From Paraburkholderia phenazinium (GTDB lineage Bacteria > Pseudomonadota > Gammaproteobacteria > Burkholderiales > Burkholderiaceae), in assembly GCF_900141745.1 (NCBI RefSeq), contig NZ_FSRM01000001.1:2294001-2358000 (forward strand): DNA of 64,000 nt, given 5' to 3'. Position numbers and translations under genes: made by a program. The notes beneath the pieces are model-generated. The model was given only the letters and a program-made list of their open reading frames with translations, was not told where the DNA came from and did not search any database. Position 1 is the stretch's first letter; each line of letters begins with the position of its first letter. Shown in pieces: positions 36,902-44,837 of the stretch.

Positions 36902-38416
36902 ATGGATGCAGTGAACAAGCAATACCTGAACGCACAGCTGTTCATCGACGGCAAGTTTGTCGATGCGGCTTCGGGCAAGACCATGGATATCATCAACCCG
37001 GCCAACGGCGCGGTGATCGGGCAGCTCGCAGCGGCATCGGCAGAAGACGTGGACCGCGCGGTGCAAGGCGCACACACGGCCTTCGAAAGTGGCGTATGGC
37101 GCGATCTTTCGATCCAGCAACGTGCCCGCGTGCTGAACCGCTTTGCAGATCTGTTCGAAGCGGATCTGGGGAATTTCTACAAGCTCGAAACGCTCAACAA
37201 CGGGCGTCCGCTCGTCGAAACGCGTGCGCAGATTTCGCGCTTGCCGCAGTTCTACCGCTATTTCGCGGCACTTGCGTTGACGCGTCGCAGCGACGTGATC
37301 CCTATCGAAGGCCCGTATCTCTGCTATACCCAGCGCGTGCCGCTCGGCGTGTGTGCGTTGATGACGTCGTTCAACCATCCGTTGATGATTCTGTCGAAGA
37401 GTCTCGCCCCAGCGCTTGCGACCGGCAATAGCGTGGTCATCAAGGCCTCGGAACAGACCCCGCTCACGACCGTGCGGCTCGTCGAACTGTTGCAGCAGGC
37501 CGGCGTACCGGACGGCGTGGTGAATGTGGTGAACGGCGAGGGCAAGGAAGCGGGCGCGGCGCTGGCGCGTCATCCGCTGATTGCCAAGGTGGTGTTCACC
37601 GGCGGTACGGAAGTGGGGCGTTCTATCGGTGAAGCGGCTGCGCAGAATTTCGCTTTGACGACGCTCGAACTGGGCGGCAAGGGCGCGGTCATTCTGTTCG
37701 ACGACATGGACCTCGATCGCGCGGTGAATGGCGCGGCGTTCGCGGCGTTTATCGGTGCGGGACAGACCTGCGTATGCGGCGCGCGCATTCTGGTTCAGGA
37801 AACGATCTATGCAGCGTTCCTCGAGAAATTCAAGGCGAAGGTCGCATCGATCCGCGTCGGCGACCCCGCCGACATCAACACACAACTCGGTCCGGTGATC
37901 TCGGCGCGTTCGCGCACGCGCATCCTTGCGATGCTGGAGCGAGGAATCGCGGAAGGCGCGAAAGTGCTGAGCGGCGGCGGCATTCCGGCGCACCTGCGCG
38001 ACGAGGGCTTTTATCTCGAACCCACCGCGTTCTATGACGTCGACCCGAAGTCCGAACTCGGTCAAGGCGAAGTGTTCGGGCCGGTCACGGTGATCATGCC
38101 GTTCAAGGACGAGGCGGACGCACTGCGCATCGCCAACGACACGCAATTCGGACTCGCTGCTTCGGTTTGGACACAGGATGTGGCACGTGCTCACCGTGTG
38201 GCGAGCAAGCTCATCTTCGGCATGGTCTGGATCAACGATCACCATCGTCTGGACCCAGCTTCGCCGTGGGGCGGCTTCAAGAACAGTGGGGTAGGACGCG
38301 AGACCGGCATCGAATCGTTCGACCAGTTCAGCGAACCGCGGGCCGTGACGGTCAACACAAGCGGTACGACAGTCGACTGGTATGCGGACGATGGCCAGCT
38401 GAAGCGGCTCAATTGA
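36902..38416 (+). CDS. NAD(P)-dependent aldehyde dehydrogenase
   Basis: A 504-residue aldehyde dehydrogenase that oxidises an aldehyde to the acid. The general-base Glu256 (LELGGKG) and nucleophile Cys290 (GQTCVCGAR, with a second Cys292) are intact. The cofactor-binding TSFNHPLMI, KASEQTPLT and FTGGTEVGRSI segments are present, and the C-terminal PWGGFKNSGVGRE is standard. The ATG at 36902 follows a GGAGA ribosome site and begins 16 bases after the MFS gene; the frame reaching 36764 overlaps that gene and is not needed. It ends the GntR-controlled operon and is followed by a strong terminator. The aldehyde is unknown. Confidence 0.92.
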   Translation: MDAVNKQYLNAQLFIDGKFVDAASGKTMDIINPANGAVIGQLAAASAEDVDRAVQGAHTAFESGVWRDLSIQQRARVLNRFADLFEADLGNFYKLETLNNGRPLVETRAQISRLPQFYRYFAALALTRRSDVIPIEGPYLCYTQRVPLGVCALMTSFNHPLMILSKSLAPALATGNSVVIKASEQTPLTTVRLVELLQQAGVPDGVVNVVNGEGKEAGAALARHPLIAKVVFTGGTEVGRSIGEAAAQNFALTTLELGGKGAVILFDDMDLDRAVNGAAFAAFIGAGQTCVCGARILVQETIYAAFLEKFKAKVASIRVGDPADINTQLGPVISARSRTRILAMLERGIAEGAKVLSGGGIPAHLRDEGFYLEPTAFYDVDPKSELGQGEVFGPVTVIMPFKDEADALRIANDTQFGLAASVWTQDVARAHRVASKLIFGMVWINDHHRLDPASPWGGFKNSGVGRETGIESFDQFSEPRAVTVNTSGTTVDWYADDGQLKRLN

Positions 38417-38812
38417 TGAATATGCAAAGTAGTGCTTAGGTTTCAGGCTAGATAATCGACAATTGATCCCTTGATCAAATGCCGCGCGGCGCCCTCGAGC
38501 ACCGCGCGGCATTTTGCATGTATACCAGGTCGCCTGGCGGCGGCCCCAGCTTGTTTACGATCCTTCCGCCTCTCTTTCACCGCGATCGATCGTGCACAAA
38601 AGTGGGCACACATACTTAAGAAATGATTAAGCACATCCATTGCGTGCACATAATTGGCGCGACGTTTTTTACCCATCTGCGAGACCACGAGAACAGATTA
38701 CCGTTTCGTCGAGATGCGCCAGTGTCTTGACGTTTACTGCCTGGCGTACGCGGTTGCATTGACCGGGTTAGCAACCGAGTATGGTCGGGTGTGGGCAAAC
38801 GGAGTGTGAAAT
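38417..38812. other. intergenic region after the aldehyde dehydrogenase operon
   Basis: After the terminator hairpin, about 300 bases precede the methyltransferase-like gene. They contain GTGCACA twice (near 38591 and 38644) and a TTAAG/CTTAA-rich, AT-rich patch near 38616-38632. No open frame looks coding. The promoter of the next gene must lie here but is not clear by eye. Confidence 0.4.
38477..38515 (+). terminator. rho-independent terminator of the aldehyde dehydrogenase operon
   Basis: A 13-bp perfect stem AAATGCCGCGCGG (38477-38489) / CCGCGCGGCATTT (38502-38514) with a 12-base loop and a short T run. It lies 60 bases beyond the dehydrogenase stop. Confidence 0.85.
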
Positions 38813-39526
38813 ATGTCGGAAGCGCAAACAGTGCTCAAGGACGATGTAGCGGAACCCGTTTCCGTCGATCTGGCCGAACCGGCCCCCATCGATCGTGAAA
38901 CATTCCATGACTGGCTGTCCGGAGAGCAAAACGCATTTGAGGGAATCGATTTTGCGCTCAGGATCACCAGCTTTCTCGACTGTCACGACGCACTGATGGT
39001 TGGCTGCGGTCAGCAACTCGGTTATGTAGACGACTCGCCGCAACGGCGCCCTGATCTGCACGCCTTCGGCCGCGAACTATATGGTTCGCCGGAATTCGGC
39101 GGCCGCCGCTATGTCCGCTCCATCCGCTTGCTCGAAGCGGGCTCGCTCGACACCTTGACCGTTATGGATACGTGTGACCATCTCAGCCAACTGGAGTGCG
39201 GTTGTCTGTTCGCCGAGGCAAATCGGGTGCTGAAACCGAACGGATATTTCATCGTGCGCGTGCCCGTCGGTTACGGGCGGGCAACCGTCTCGCGCAAACG
39301 CATGGCAGAAGCGCGCCGGGCCGACGAGCCGGGCGTAAGAGAGTCCGGCCGGGTCGCGAAGCTCTCTCGCCAGACGGGCGGAGTGCGTTTCAGATTCAAG
39401 GCGTTTCGCCGCTCGCTTGCCGAAAGCTTCGATATAGAACAAGCGGTGAATCAACCCTGGCCGGGTTTGCCCCGCTGGTTCAATTCCCGCCGCATCATGC
39501 TGTGCCGGAAGCGCGAAGCGCAATAA
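38813..39526 (+). CDS. methyltransferase-like protein of unknown function
   Basis: A 237-residue cytoplasmic protein with features of a class I SAM-dependent methyltransferase. LMVGCGQQLGYVD near residue 62 resembles motif I, and a LFAEANRVLKPNGYFIVRVP segment near 135-154 matches the post-II strand of methyltransferase type 11 proteins. The acidic residues of motif I are poorly conserved and the acidic N terminus (about 30 residues) is unrelated. It may be a divergent or inactive member. The start at 38813 is preceded by GGAGTGTGAA. No partner gene points to a substrate. The C terminus is very basic. Confidence 0.6.
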   Translation: MSEAQTVLKDDVAEPVSVDLAEPAPIDRETFHDWLSGEQNAFEGIDFALRITSFLDCHDALMVGCGQQLGYVDDSPQRRPDLHAFGRELYGSPEFGGRRYVRSIRLLEAGSLDTLTVMDTCDHLSQLECGCLFAEANRVLKPNGYFIVRVPVGYGRATVSRKRMAEARRADEPGVRESGRVAKLSRQTGGVRFRFKAFRRSLAESFDIEQAVNQPWPGLPRWFNSRRIMLCRKREAQ

Positions 39527-39682
39527 GGCGCGCGGGCACGCTAACTGCTGGTCTACGGCCATCCCACGGCTATCGCTATCAGTGGATGAATTTCATGCGC
39601 CGAGGGACTACAGTAGCAATGTTGCGCGCTCGTCAGAACACAATCTGTCGCGATGTCGACGACGGGTTCGGAGTTTATCGCC

Positions 39683-40471
39683 ATGGCCAAGCATACCGGA
39701 CCACCAGAATCGGGGGCGGATAGCCCTGCGGAGCGTCCCGTGGATAGCCGCGCGGACGGTCCCCCTGGAGATTCTGGGCAAGACTTCAGTCAACGCTTCG
39801 ATCCTGACCTCGATCCCATGTACGCCATGCCGCCTGCGCGGTTTGGGCGCCTCGCGCTCTGGGCTGCGTCGGCGAGTGCGCTGACGGTGGGCGTTGCGGC
39901 CACGGTCGCGTATGGCGTCTGGTTCGATCAGGATCAGCGCGCCTATACGCGAGCGATGGCTACGGCGCAACAGGCGCTCTCGACGCGTGTCGCGGCCACG
40001 GTCCCAGCCACGCTCACAGCCGCACCTCCGGAACAGATGCTATCGGCCGCCGCTGCTTTCGTGCCGGACCCGCCGCTTTCGGCGACCCCGACGACCGCCA
40101 TGACCACCACAACATCCGCACCAGTGCAGACGCCAACAACGTGGTCAGGTCGGGTAGGCGCAGCTGCACCGCCCGCGGACGCTCAGACCTCGCTAGCCGA
40201 CGCGGATGAAACAGCGCCACCCCCTTCGGCTTTACCCGCCCAGCCCGATTCAAGCGACACGCCTTCCTCCGATGCCCTCGCGCCGCATGCAAGCAGCGCA
40301 CGGCCCACGATGACGAGCGGTGGTGTGAAGCAGATCCGGCATCGTCCGCTAGTGCGCGCCAAGCCGAATACCGGCTTGCTAGCACGCATGGAATCGTATT
40401 TTCATCGTGGAAACTATCGGCAGCATGGCAACGGAAGCCAGCAGGACCAGGACCTCTACGCCCACTCGTGA
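39683..40471 (+). CDS. single-pass membrane protein of unknown function
   Basis: I do not recognise a family. The 262-residue protein has a polar Pro/Ser/Asp-rich N terminus and one hydrophobic segment at about residues 56-80 (RLALWAASASALTVGVAATVAYGVW). A long Ala/Pro/Thr/Ser-rich region, probably disordered and on the outer face, is followed by a basic, His-containing end. The ATG at 39683 is chosen because GGAG lies nine bases before it; an ATG at 39653 is in frame. Its last 47 bases overlap the start of the diguanylate cyclase gene, so the two are probably translated together. It might act as a partner or sensor for that enzyme, but this is inference. Confidence 0.6.
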   Translation: MAKHTGPPESGADSPAERPVDSRADGPPGDSGQDFSQRFDPDLDPMYAMPPARFGRLALWAASASALTVGVAATVAYGVWFDQDQRAYTRAMATAQQALSTRVAATVPATLTAAPPEQMLSAAAAFVPDPPLSATPTTAMTTTTSAPVQTPTTWSGRVGAAAPPADAQTSLADADETAPPPSALPAQPDSSDTPSSDALAPHASSARPTMTSGGVKQIRHRPLVRAKPNTGLLARMESYFHRGNYRQHGNGSQQDQDLYAHS

Positions 40472-41600
40472 GCCGCGCCTTGCAGCGCCTGCCGCACGCA
40501 AGCCGGCCTTTACGGTTCGCTTCGGCTGGGGGCCGGCTGCGCTGGCGGGGATTGCCTTGCTGTGCCTGCTGTCCGGGCTCCTCGTGCTTGCGGTGCAGAT
40601 CAAGGCCATCTTCTCCGATCAGTTGAAGCAGGAATATACAGGGCTGGTTCTTGACGCTATCGGACGCGCCGAAAGCGCGCGCGATCTCGCCACTGCTCGC
40701 CAGCCGCTAACCGGAGATAGTGGAGACAGCAACGCGGAGCCGCGGGACTATCGAAATGCGCGTATCGGTCTTGCAGCCCGTCTCGCGTCCGTCGCTGCAA
40801 TCGTGAACGTGGATCCTGCGGGGGCGCCGCACATCCCTCAGCGGGCACTCTCGCCCGACGCCAACTTCGACGATACGGATGCCTTGTTGCGCTCGCAGTC
40901 GGCCTACTGGCGCACGCGGCGCGATCTCGTCAGCGCGGATCTGCACACGCGGATCTCGCACGTCGCGAGAACACTGATGGTGTTGTCGGCGCTGATCTTC
41001 AGCGCGCTGGTCACGGCGCTCGGCATGTACGCGAAGCGCACGCGGCAACTGGCACGCGAGTCGCACCGTTTCGAGTTCGCCGCATTGCACGATCCGCTGA
41101 CCGGGCTGCCAAACCGGCGTCATCTGTTTGACACGCTTGCGCGAACCCCGCCGGTAGCGAGGAGTGATCCACTCGGACATACGCTTGCCGTTCTGTATAT
41201 CGATCTGGACGGCTTCAAACAGGTCAACGATTCGCGCGGTCACCGCACCGGCGATGAATTCCTGATCGCCGTAGCACGGCGCTTTCGCAAGTCGGTTCGT
41301 CCGGTCGATGTGGTGGCGAGAATCGGCGGTGACGAGTTCGCCGTGCTGGTGCGCGGATTTTCCATGGATGCTGAACTCGGCTCGATTGCGGAGCGCCTGA
41401 TCGCCTGTGTGGTCGATACGGGCGAGCAGATGCGGATCGGCTTTGTCAGCGCCAGCATCGGCATTGCAAGCTTTCCGCAACCTGTCGAAGACTACCGTCA
41501 TCTGCTCGCCGCTGCGGACGAGACGATGTATCAGGTCAAACGCAAAGGCAAGAACGGCTACGCTTTCGCGATGCCCGTCGAGCGTTCGGAGGCGCTTTGA
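40425..41600 (+). CDS. membrane-bound diguanylate cyclase (GGDEF domain)
   Basis: This 391-residue enzyme makes cyclic di-GMP from two GTP. Helix 1 lies near residues 37-58 and helix 2 near 184-204; the 125 residues between them form a periplasmic sensing part without a known domain. The cytoplasmic GGDEF domain has DPLTGLPNRRHLFD, YIDLDGFKQVND and the active site RIGGDEF (GGDEF at 301-305). RPVD at 292-295, five residues before it, is a classic allosteric I-site, so product inhibition is expected. The start may be this ATG or a GTG at 40407. It overlaps the upstream membrane protein gene by 47-65 bases. Confidence 0.92.
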   Translation: MATEASRTRTSTPTREPRLAAPAARKPAFTVRFGWGPAALAGIALLCLLSGLLVLAVQIKAIFSDQLKQEYTGLVLDAIGRAESARDLATARQPLTGDSGDSNAEPRDYRNARIGLAARLASVAAIVNVDPAGAPHIPQRALSPDANFDDTDALLRSQSAYWRTRRDLVSADLHTRISHVARTLMVLSALIFSALVTALGMYAKRTRQLARESHRFEFAALHDPLTGLPNRRHLFDTLARTPPVARSDPLGHTLAVLYIDLDGFKQVNDSRGHRTGDEFLIAVARRFRKSVRPVDVVARIGGDEFAVLVRGFSMDAELGSIAERLIACVVDTGEQMRIGFVSASIGIASFPQPVEDYRHLLAAADETMYQVKRKGKNGYAFAMPVERSEAL

Positions 41601-41890
41601 TCCACGCGGCATCGGACGCGAATCGGTCCGAACGTATCAAGAGGATGCGCTGCCGATCGGCGAGAGGACCGTGGTGAGGCGACCGTGCGGAATCACAAAT
41701 TTTGCGTGAAATTGACAGACACCGGCGCTTTCACCGCCTAGACTGATTACGGTCATTCCGCTTGCGATGCGGGTACGTTCCATGTCGACCTTGTGACAAG
41801 CCCCACTCTGACAGTGCAACCTCAGCGCAACCCGGATGGACCGCAGCCAGACTGTCGTTGCTGATCCCATCGCTTCCCAGGAGATTTGCC

Positions 41891-43609
41891 ATGCCCCAGG
41901 TATCGACGACCGAGGCGGACGCCGCGTCCCTCGACACTTCGCGTTCCGGTTATGAACTGCTCGCCGACCCGCTGTTGAACAAGGGCACCGCGTTCAGCGA
42001 GGCGGAGCGGGACAGCTTCGATCTGCACGGACTCTTGCCGCCCACTATCGGCACCCTCGAAGAGCAGGTGTCGCGACGTCTGCAGGTGTTGCGTGCATTT
42101 GCGACGGACCTTGAGCGCTACGCGTTCCTGCGCGATCTGCAGGATACCAACGAAACGCTGTTTTTCGCGTTGCTGGTGCAGAACCTCGAAGAGATGTTGC
42201 CCGTCGTTTACACGCCGACGGTCGGCGCCGGTTGCCAGCAATTCAGCCGTCTGTTCCGCAAGCCTCGTGGCCTGTTTTTGAGCATGCCGCACAAGAACCG
42301 CATCGAGGAGATCCTTGCCCACCCGCGCTTCGACAAGGTCGAGGCCATCGTCGTAACGGATGGCGAGCGCATTCTCGGTCTCGGCGATCAGGGCGCGGGC
42401 GGGATGGGCATCCCGATCGGCAAACTGGCGCTCTATACCGGCTGCGGCGGTCTTCATCCTGCGACGACGCTGCCCATCATGCTCGACGTCGGCACGGACA
42501 ATCCCGACTGCCTGAATGATCCGCTGTACATCGGCTGGCGTCACGAGCGCGTCCGCGGTGAGGAGTACGATGATTTTATCGAGGCCTTCGTGAGCGCCGT
42601 TGCAAAGCGCTGGCCGCATGTGCTGCTGCAATGGGAAGACTTCGCGAAGAACAACGCGACGCGCATGCTCGAACGCTACCGCGATCGTCTGTGTACGTTC
42701 AATGACGACGTGCAGGGCACGGCGGCAGTGGCGACCGGCACACTGCTCGCGGCGGTCAATGTCACCGGCGTGCCGTTGACGGAGCAACGCATTGCCGTGA
42801 TGGGCGCGGGCTCGGCCGGTTGCGGCATTGCGAGTCTGATCCGCAAGGCGATGACCGATGCCGGCCTGTCGGATAGCGAGGCCGGCAAACGCTTTTTCAT
42901 GGTCGATCGCGATGGCCTGCTGGTTGAAGGCATGGACGGCATCGCGTCGTTCCAGCAACCGTTTCTGCAGGACAAGGCGGCGATTGCCGACTGGAAGCTC
43001 GATCATCCGGACCGCATCGCCTTGCTCGACGTGGTGCGCAACGCGAAGCCGACGGTGCTGATCGGCGTGTCGGGGCAGGCCGGGGCGTTCTCCGAACCGG
43101 TGGTCCGGGCGATGGCCGAAATCAACAAGCGTCCCGTGATCTTTCCGCTCTCGAATCCCACCTCGCGCGCGGAAGCGACACCGGATGATCTGCAGGCCTG
43201 GACCGATGGCCGGGCCGTTATCGGCACGGGCAGTCCGTTCCCGCCGATCGAGCGCAATGGCGCCAAGTTCAAGGTGGATCAGACCAACAACTCCTATATC
43301 TTCCCGGGCGTCGGTCTGGGCGCTATCGCGGTCAAGGCTTCGCGTGTGAGCGACCAGATGTTCATGGCGGCGGCGAAAGCGCTCGCCGCGGCGTCGCCGG
43401 CCCGTAACGATCCCAACAAAAACCTGCTGCCGCCGGTGACCTCTTTGCGTGAAGTGTCGATCACGGTTGCGCTTGCAGTGGCGCTACAGGCGCACAAGGA
43501 AGGGCTGACCCAGGGCGTCGAAACGGATCAGATAGACGGTCTGATCCGTAACAAGGTATGGACACCTCACTACGTGCCTTATAACCGTATCGACGGCAGT
43601 ACGCCGTAA
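41891..43609 (+). CDS. NAD-dependent malic enzyme
   Basis: A 572-residue malic enzyme of the SfcA/MaeA type, which oxidatively decarboxylates L-malate to pyruvate. It has VYTPTVGAGCQQFS near residue 107, the metal- and malate-binding WEDFAKNNA and FNDDVQGTAAVATG, and the NAD-binding loop VMGAGSAGCGIASLI near 302. The large form without a phosphotransacetylase domain points to the NAD-linked, pyruvate-forming enzyme. The ATG at 41891 has an AGGAG ribosome site; the frame reaching 41762 adds 43 residues without family match. An AEC-type carrier follows 237 bases downstream and may move a related dicarboxylate. Confidence 0.94.
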   Translation: MPQVSTTEADAASLDTSRSGYELLADPLLNKGTAFSEAERDSFDLHGLLPPTIGTLEEQVSRRLQVLRAFATDLERYAFLRDLQDTNETLFFALLVQNLEEMLPVVYTPTVGAGCQQFSRLFRKPRGLFLSMPHKNRIEEILAHPRFDKVEAIVVTDGERILGLGDQGAGGMGIPIGKLALYTGCGGLHPATTLPIMLDVGTDNPDCLNDPLYIGWRHERVRGEEYDDFIEAFVSAVAKRWPHVLLQWEDFAKNNATRMLERYRDRLCTFNDDVQGTAAVATGTLLAAVNVTGVPLTEQRIAVMGAGSAGCGIASLIRKAMTDAGLSDSEAGKRFFMVDRDGLLVEGMDGIASFQQPFLQDKAAIADWKLDHPDRIALLDVVRNAKPTVLIGVSGQAGAFSEPVVRAMAEINKRPVIFPLSNPTSRAEATPDDLQAWTDGRAVIGTGSPFPPIERNGAKFKVDQTNNSYIFPGVGLGAIAVKASRVSDQMFMAAAKALAAASPARNDPNKNLLPPVTSLREVSITVALAVALQAHKEGLTQGVETDQIDGLIRNKVWTPHYVPYNRIDGSTP

Positions 43610-43846
43610 GCCGGCTGCGTGGGTGTCCACAAGGCGGCTCTGAAGCTTCCGCGAGGTAGACACCTGGCCGCTCGGTGCAGCAAGGTGTGCCGAAGAGCGT
43701 GCCCCTACACGGGGCCGCCGGTGAGTGTTTGCGTGTGTGCTTTGGCGTAACCGCGAGGCACGCGGCGCGCGAGTCGCACAACGGACCATAACCCTGATCG
43801 AATAACCAGGCCGTACAACAGGCCACACAACAACAGGAGCCACGCT

Positions 43847-44791
43847 GTGGTCGACACGATTCTCAATGGCTTGCTGCCGGTTGCATTTGTCATCATGCTC
43901 GGCTGGCTTTCGGCCCGGATCCGTCTGCTGAAGCATGACGATGCAGGCGTGCTGGCGACGCTGGTGATCCGCTTCGCGCTACCGTTCGCGCTGTTTGAAG
44001 GCGCCGTGAAGACATCGCCCGAAAAGCTGCACAACGTGGGTTTTGCGCTGTGTCTGACGCTAGGTTTGATGGGCACCTACCTGATCGCTCTTGCGGTGGG
44101 GCGCTTCGTATTCAAACACGACCTGCGTACGGCAACGATGCAGGCGCTGGTGTGCGCCTTCCCCGATATGGCGTATTTCGGCGCGCCGATTCTGGCCGCG
44201 GTGTTCGGGCCCGAAGGATTTCTGGCCGTGCTGGTCGGCAATCTCATCACCAGCATCTTCATGCTGCCGCTGACCATCGTCCTTACGAACCTCGGTGGCA
44301 CTGGCGAGAATGAGGGTCAGCGGCCGGATATCCTGCGCATTTTTGGCCAGAGCATTGCGCGTGCGGTGATCAATCCGATCGTCTGGCTGCCGATCTCCGG
44401 CATGGTGCTCAGCTTCGCCCATGTCACGTTGCCCGGTCCCGTGCTCACGTCGATCGATCTGATCGCCAAGGCCGCGGGAGGCACCTCGCTCTTTGCGCTC
44501 GGACTGATGCTGTATGGCGAGCGCTTCAAGATTAACGCCAACGTCCTCGCCAATCTCGGCATCAAGAACTTCCTGCAGCCGTTGATCATGGCGCTCGGCG
44601 CGGTGCTGTTCGGCGTGGTCGGGGCGCCCGCGCACCAGGCCGTGATCACCGGCGCCGTGCCGACTGCTACCGCGGCCGCCATGTTCGCGCTCAAGAGCAA
44701 TACGTATACGGCCGACGCCACTTCGACGATCCTGATCAGTACGATCCTGGGTGTCCTTATCGAAGGACTGCTGATCGCCTACTTCTTCTGA
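43847..44791 (+). CDS. AEC family transporter (auxin efflux carrier / malonate carrier type)
   Basis: A 314-residue inner-membrane protein with about ten helices, of the AEC family. Bacterial members include malonate (MdcF) and malate carriers. The N-terminal VDTILNGLLPVAFVIMLGWLSARIRLL, the FPDMAYFGAPILAAVFGPEG segment near residue 105 and the GGTSLFALGLMLYGE segment near 210 are family traits. The start is GTG at 43847 with a CAGGAG ribosome site. It lies behind malic enzyme on the same strand, so a dicarboxylate such as malate or malonate is a reasonable guess. It converges on the phosphatase gene at a 10-bp hairpin. Confidence 0.85.
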   Translation: MVDTILNGLLPVAFVIMLGWLSARIRLLKHDDAGVLATLVIRFALPFALFEGAVKTSPEKLHNVGFALCLTLGLMGTYLIALAVGRFVFKHDLRTATMQALVCAFPDMAYFGAPILAAVFGPEGFLAVLVGNLITSIFMLPLTIVLTNLGGTGENEGQRPDILRIFGQSIARAVINPIVWLPISGMVLSFAHVTLPGPVLTSIDLIAKAAGGTSLFALGLMLYGERFKINANVLANLGIKNFLQPLIMALGAVLFGVVGAPAHQAVITGAVPTATAAAMFALKSNTYTADATSTILISTILGVLIEGLLIAYFF

Positions 44792-44799
44792 GCGACACC

Positions 44800-44823
44800 G
44801 CCGCGCCGGCACACCGGCGCGGC
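44800..44823. terminator. GC-rich hairpin between convergent AEC and phosphatase genes
   Basis: A perfect 10-bp stem GCCGCGCCGG / CCGGCGCGGC with loop CACA sits between two converging stops. T runs are lacking on both sides, so termination is probably weak or Rho-assisted. Confidence 0.55.
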
Positions 44824-44837
44824 CAGCAGCAAACGGC

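Noticed and set aside
36878..38512. 544-codon reverse frame antisense to the aldehyde dehydrogenase
   Set aside because: Shadow of a clear enzyme gene; it would also run through the terminator hairpin.
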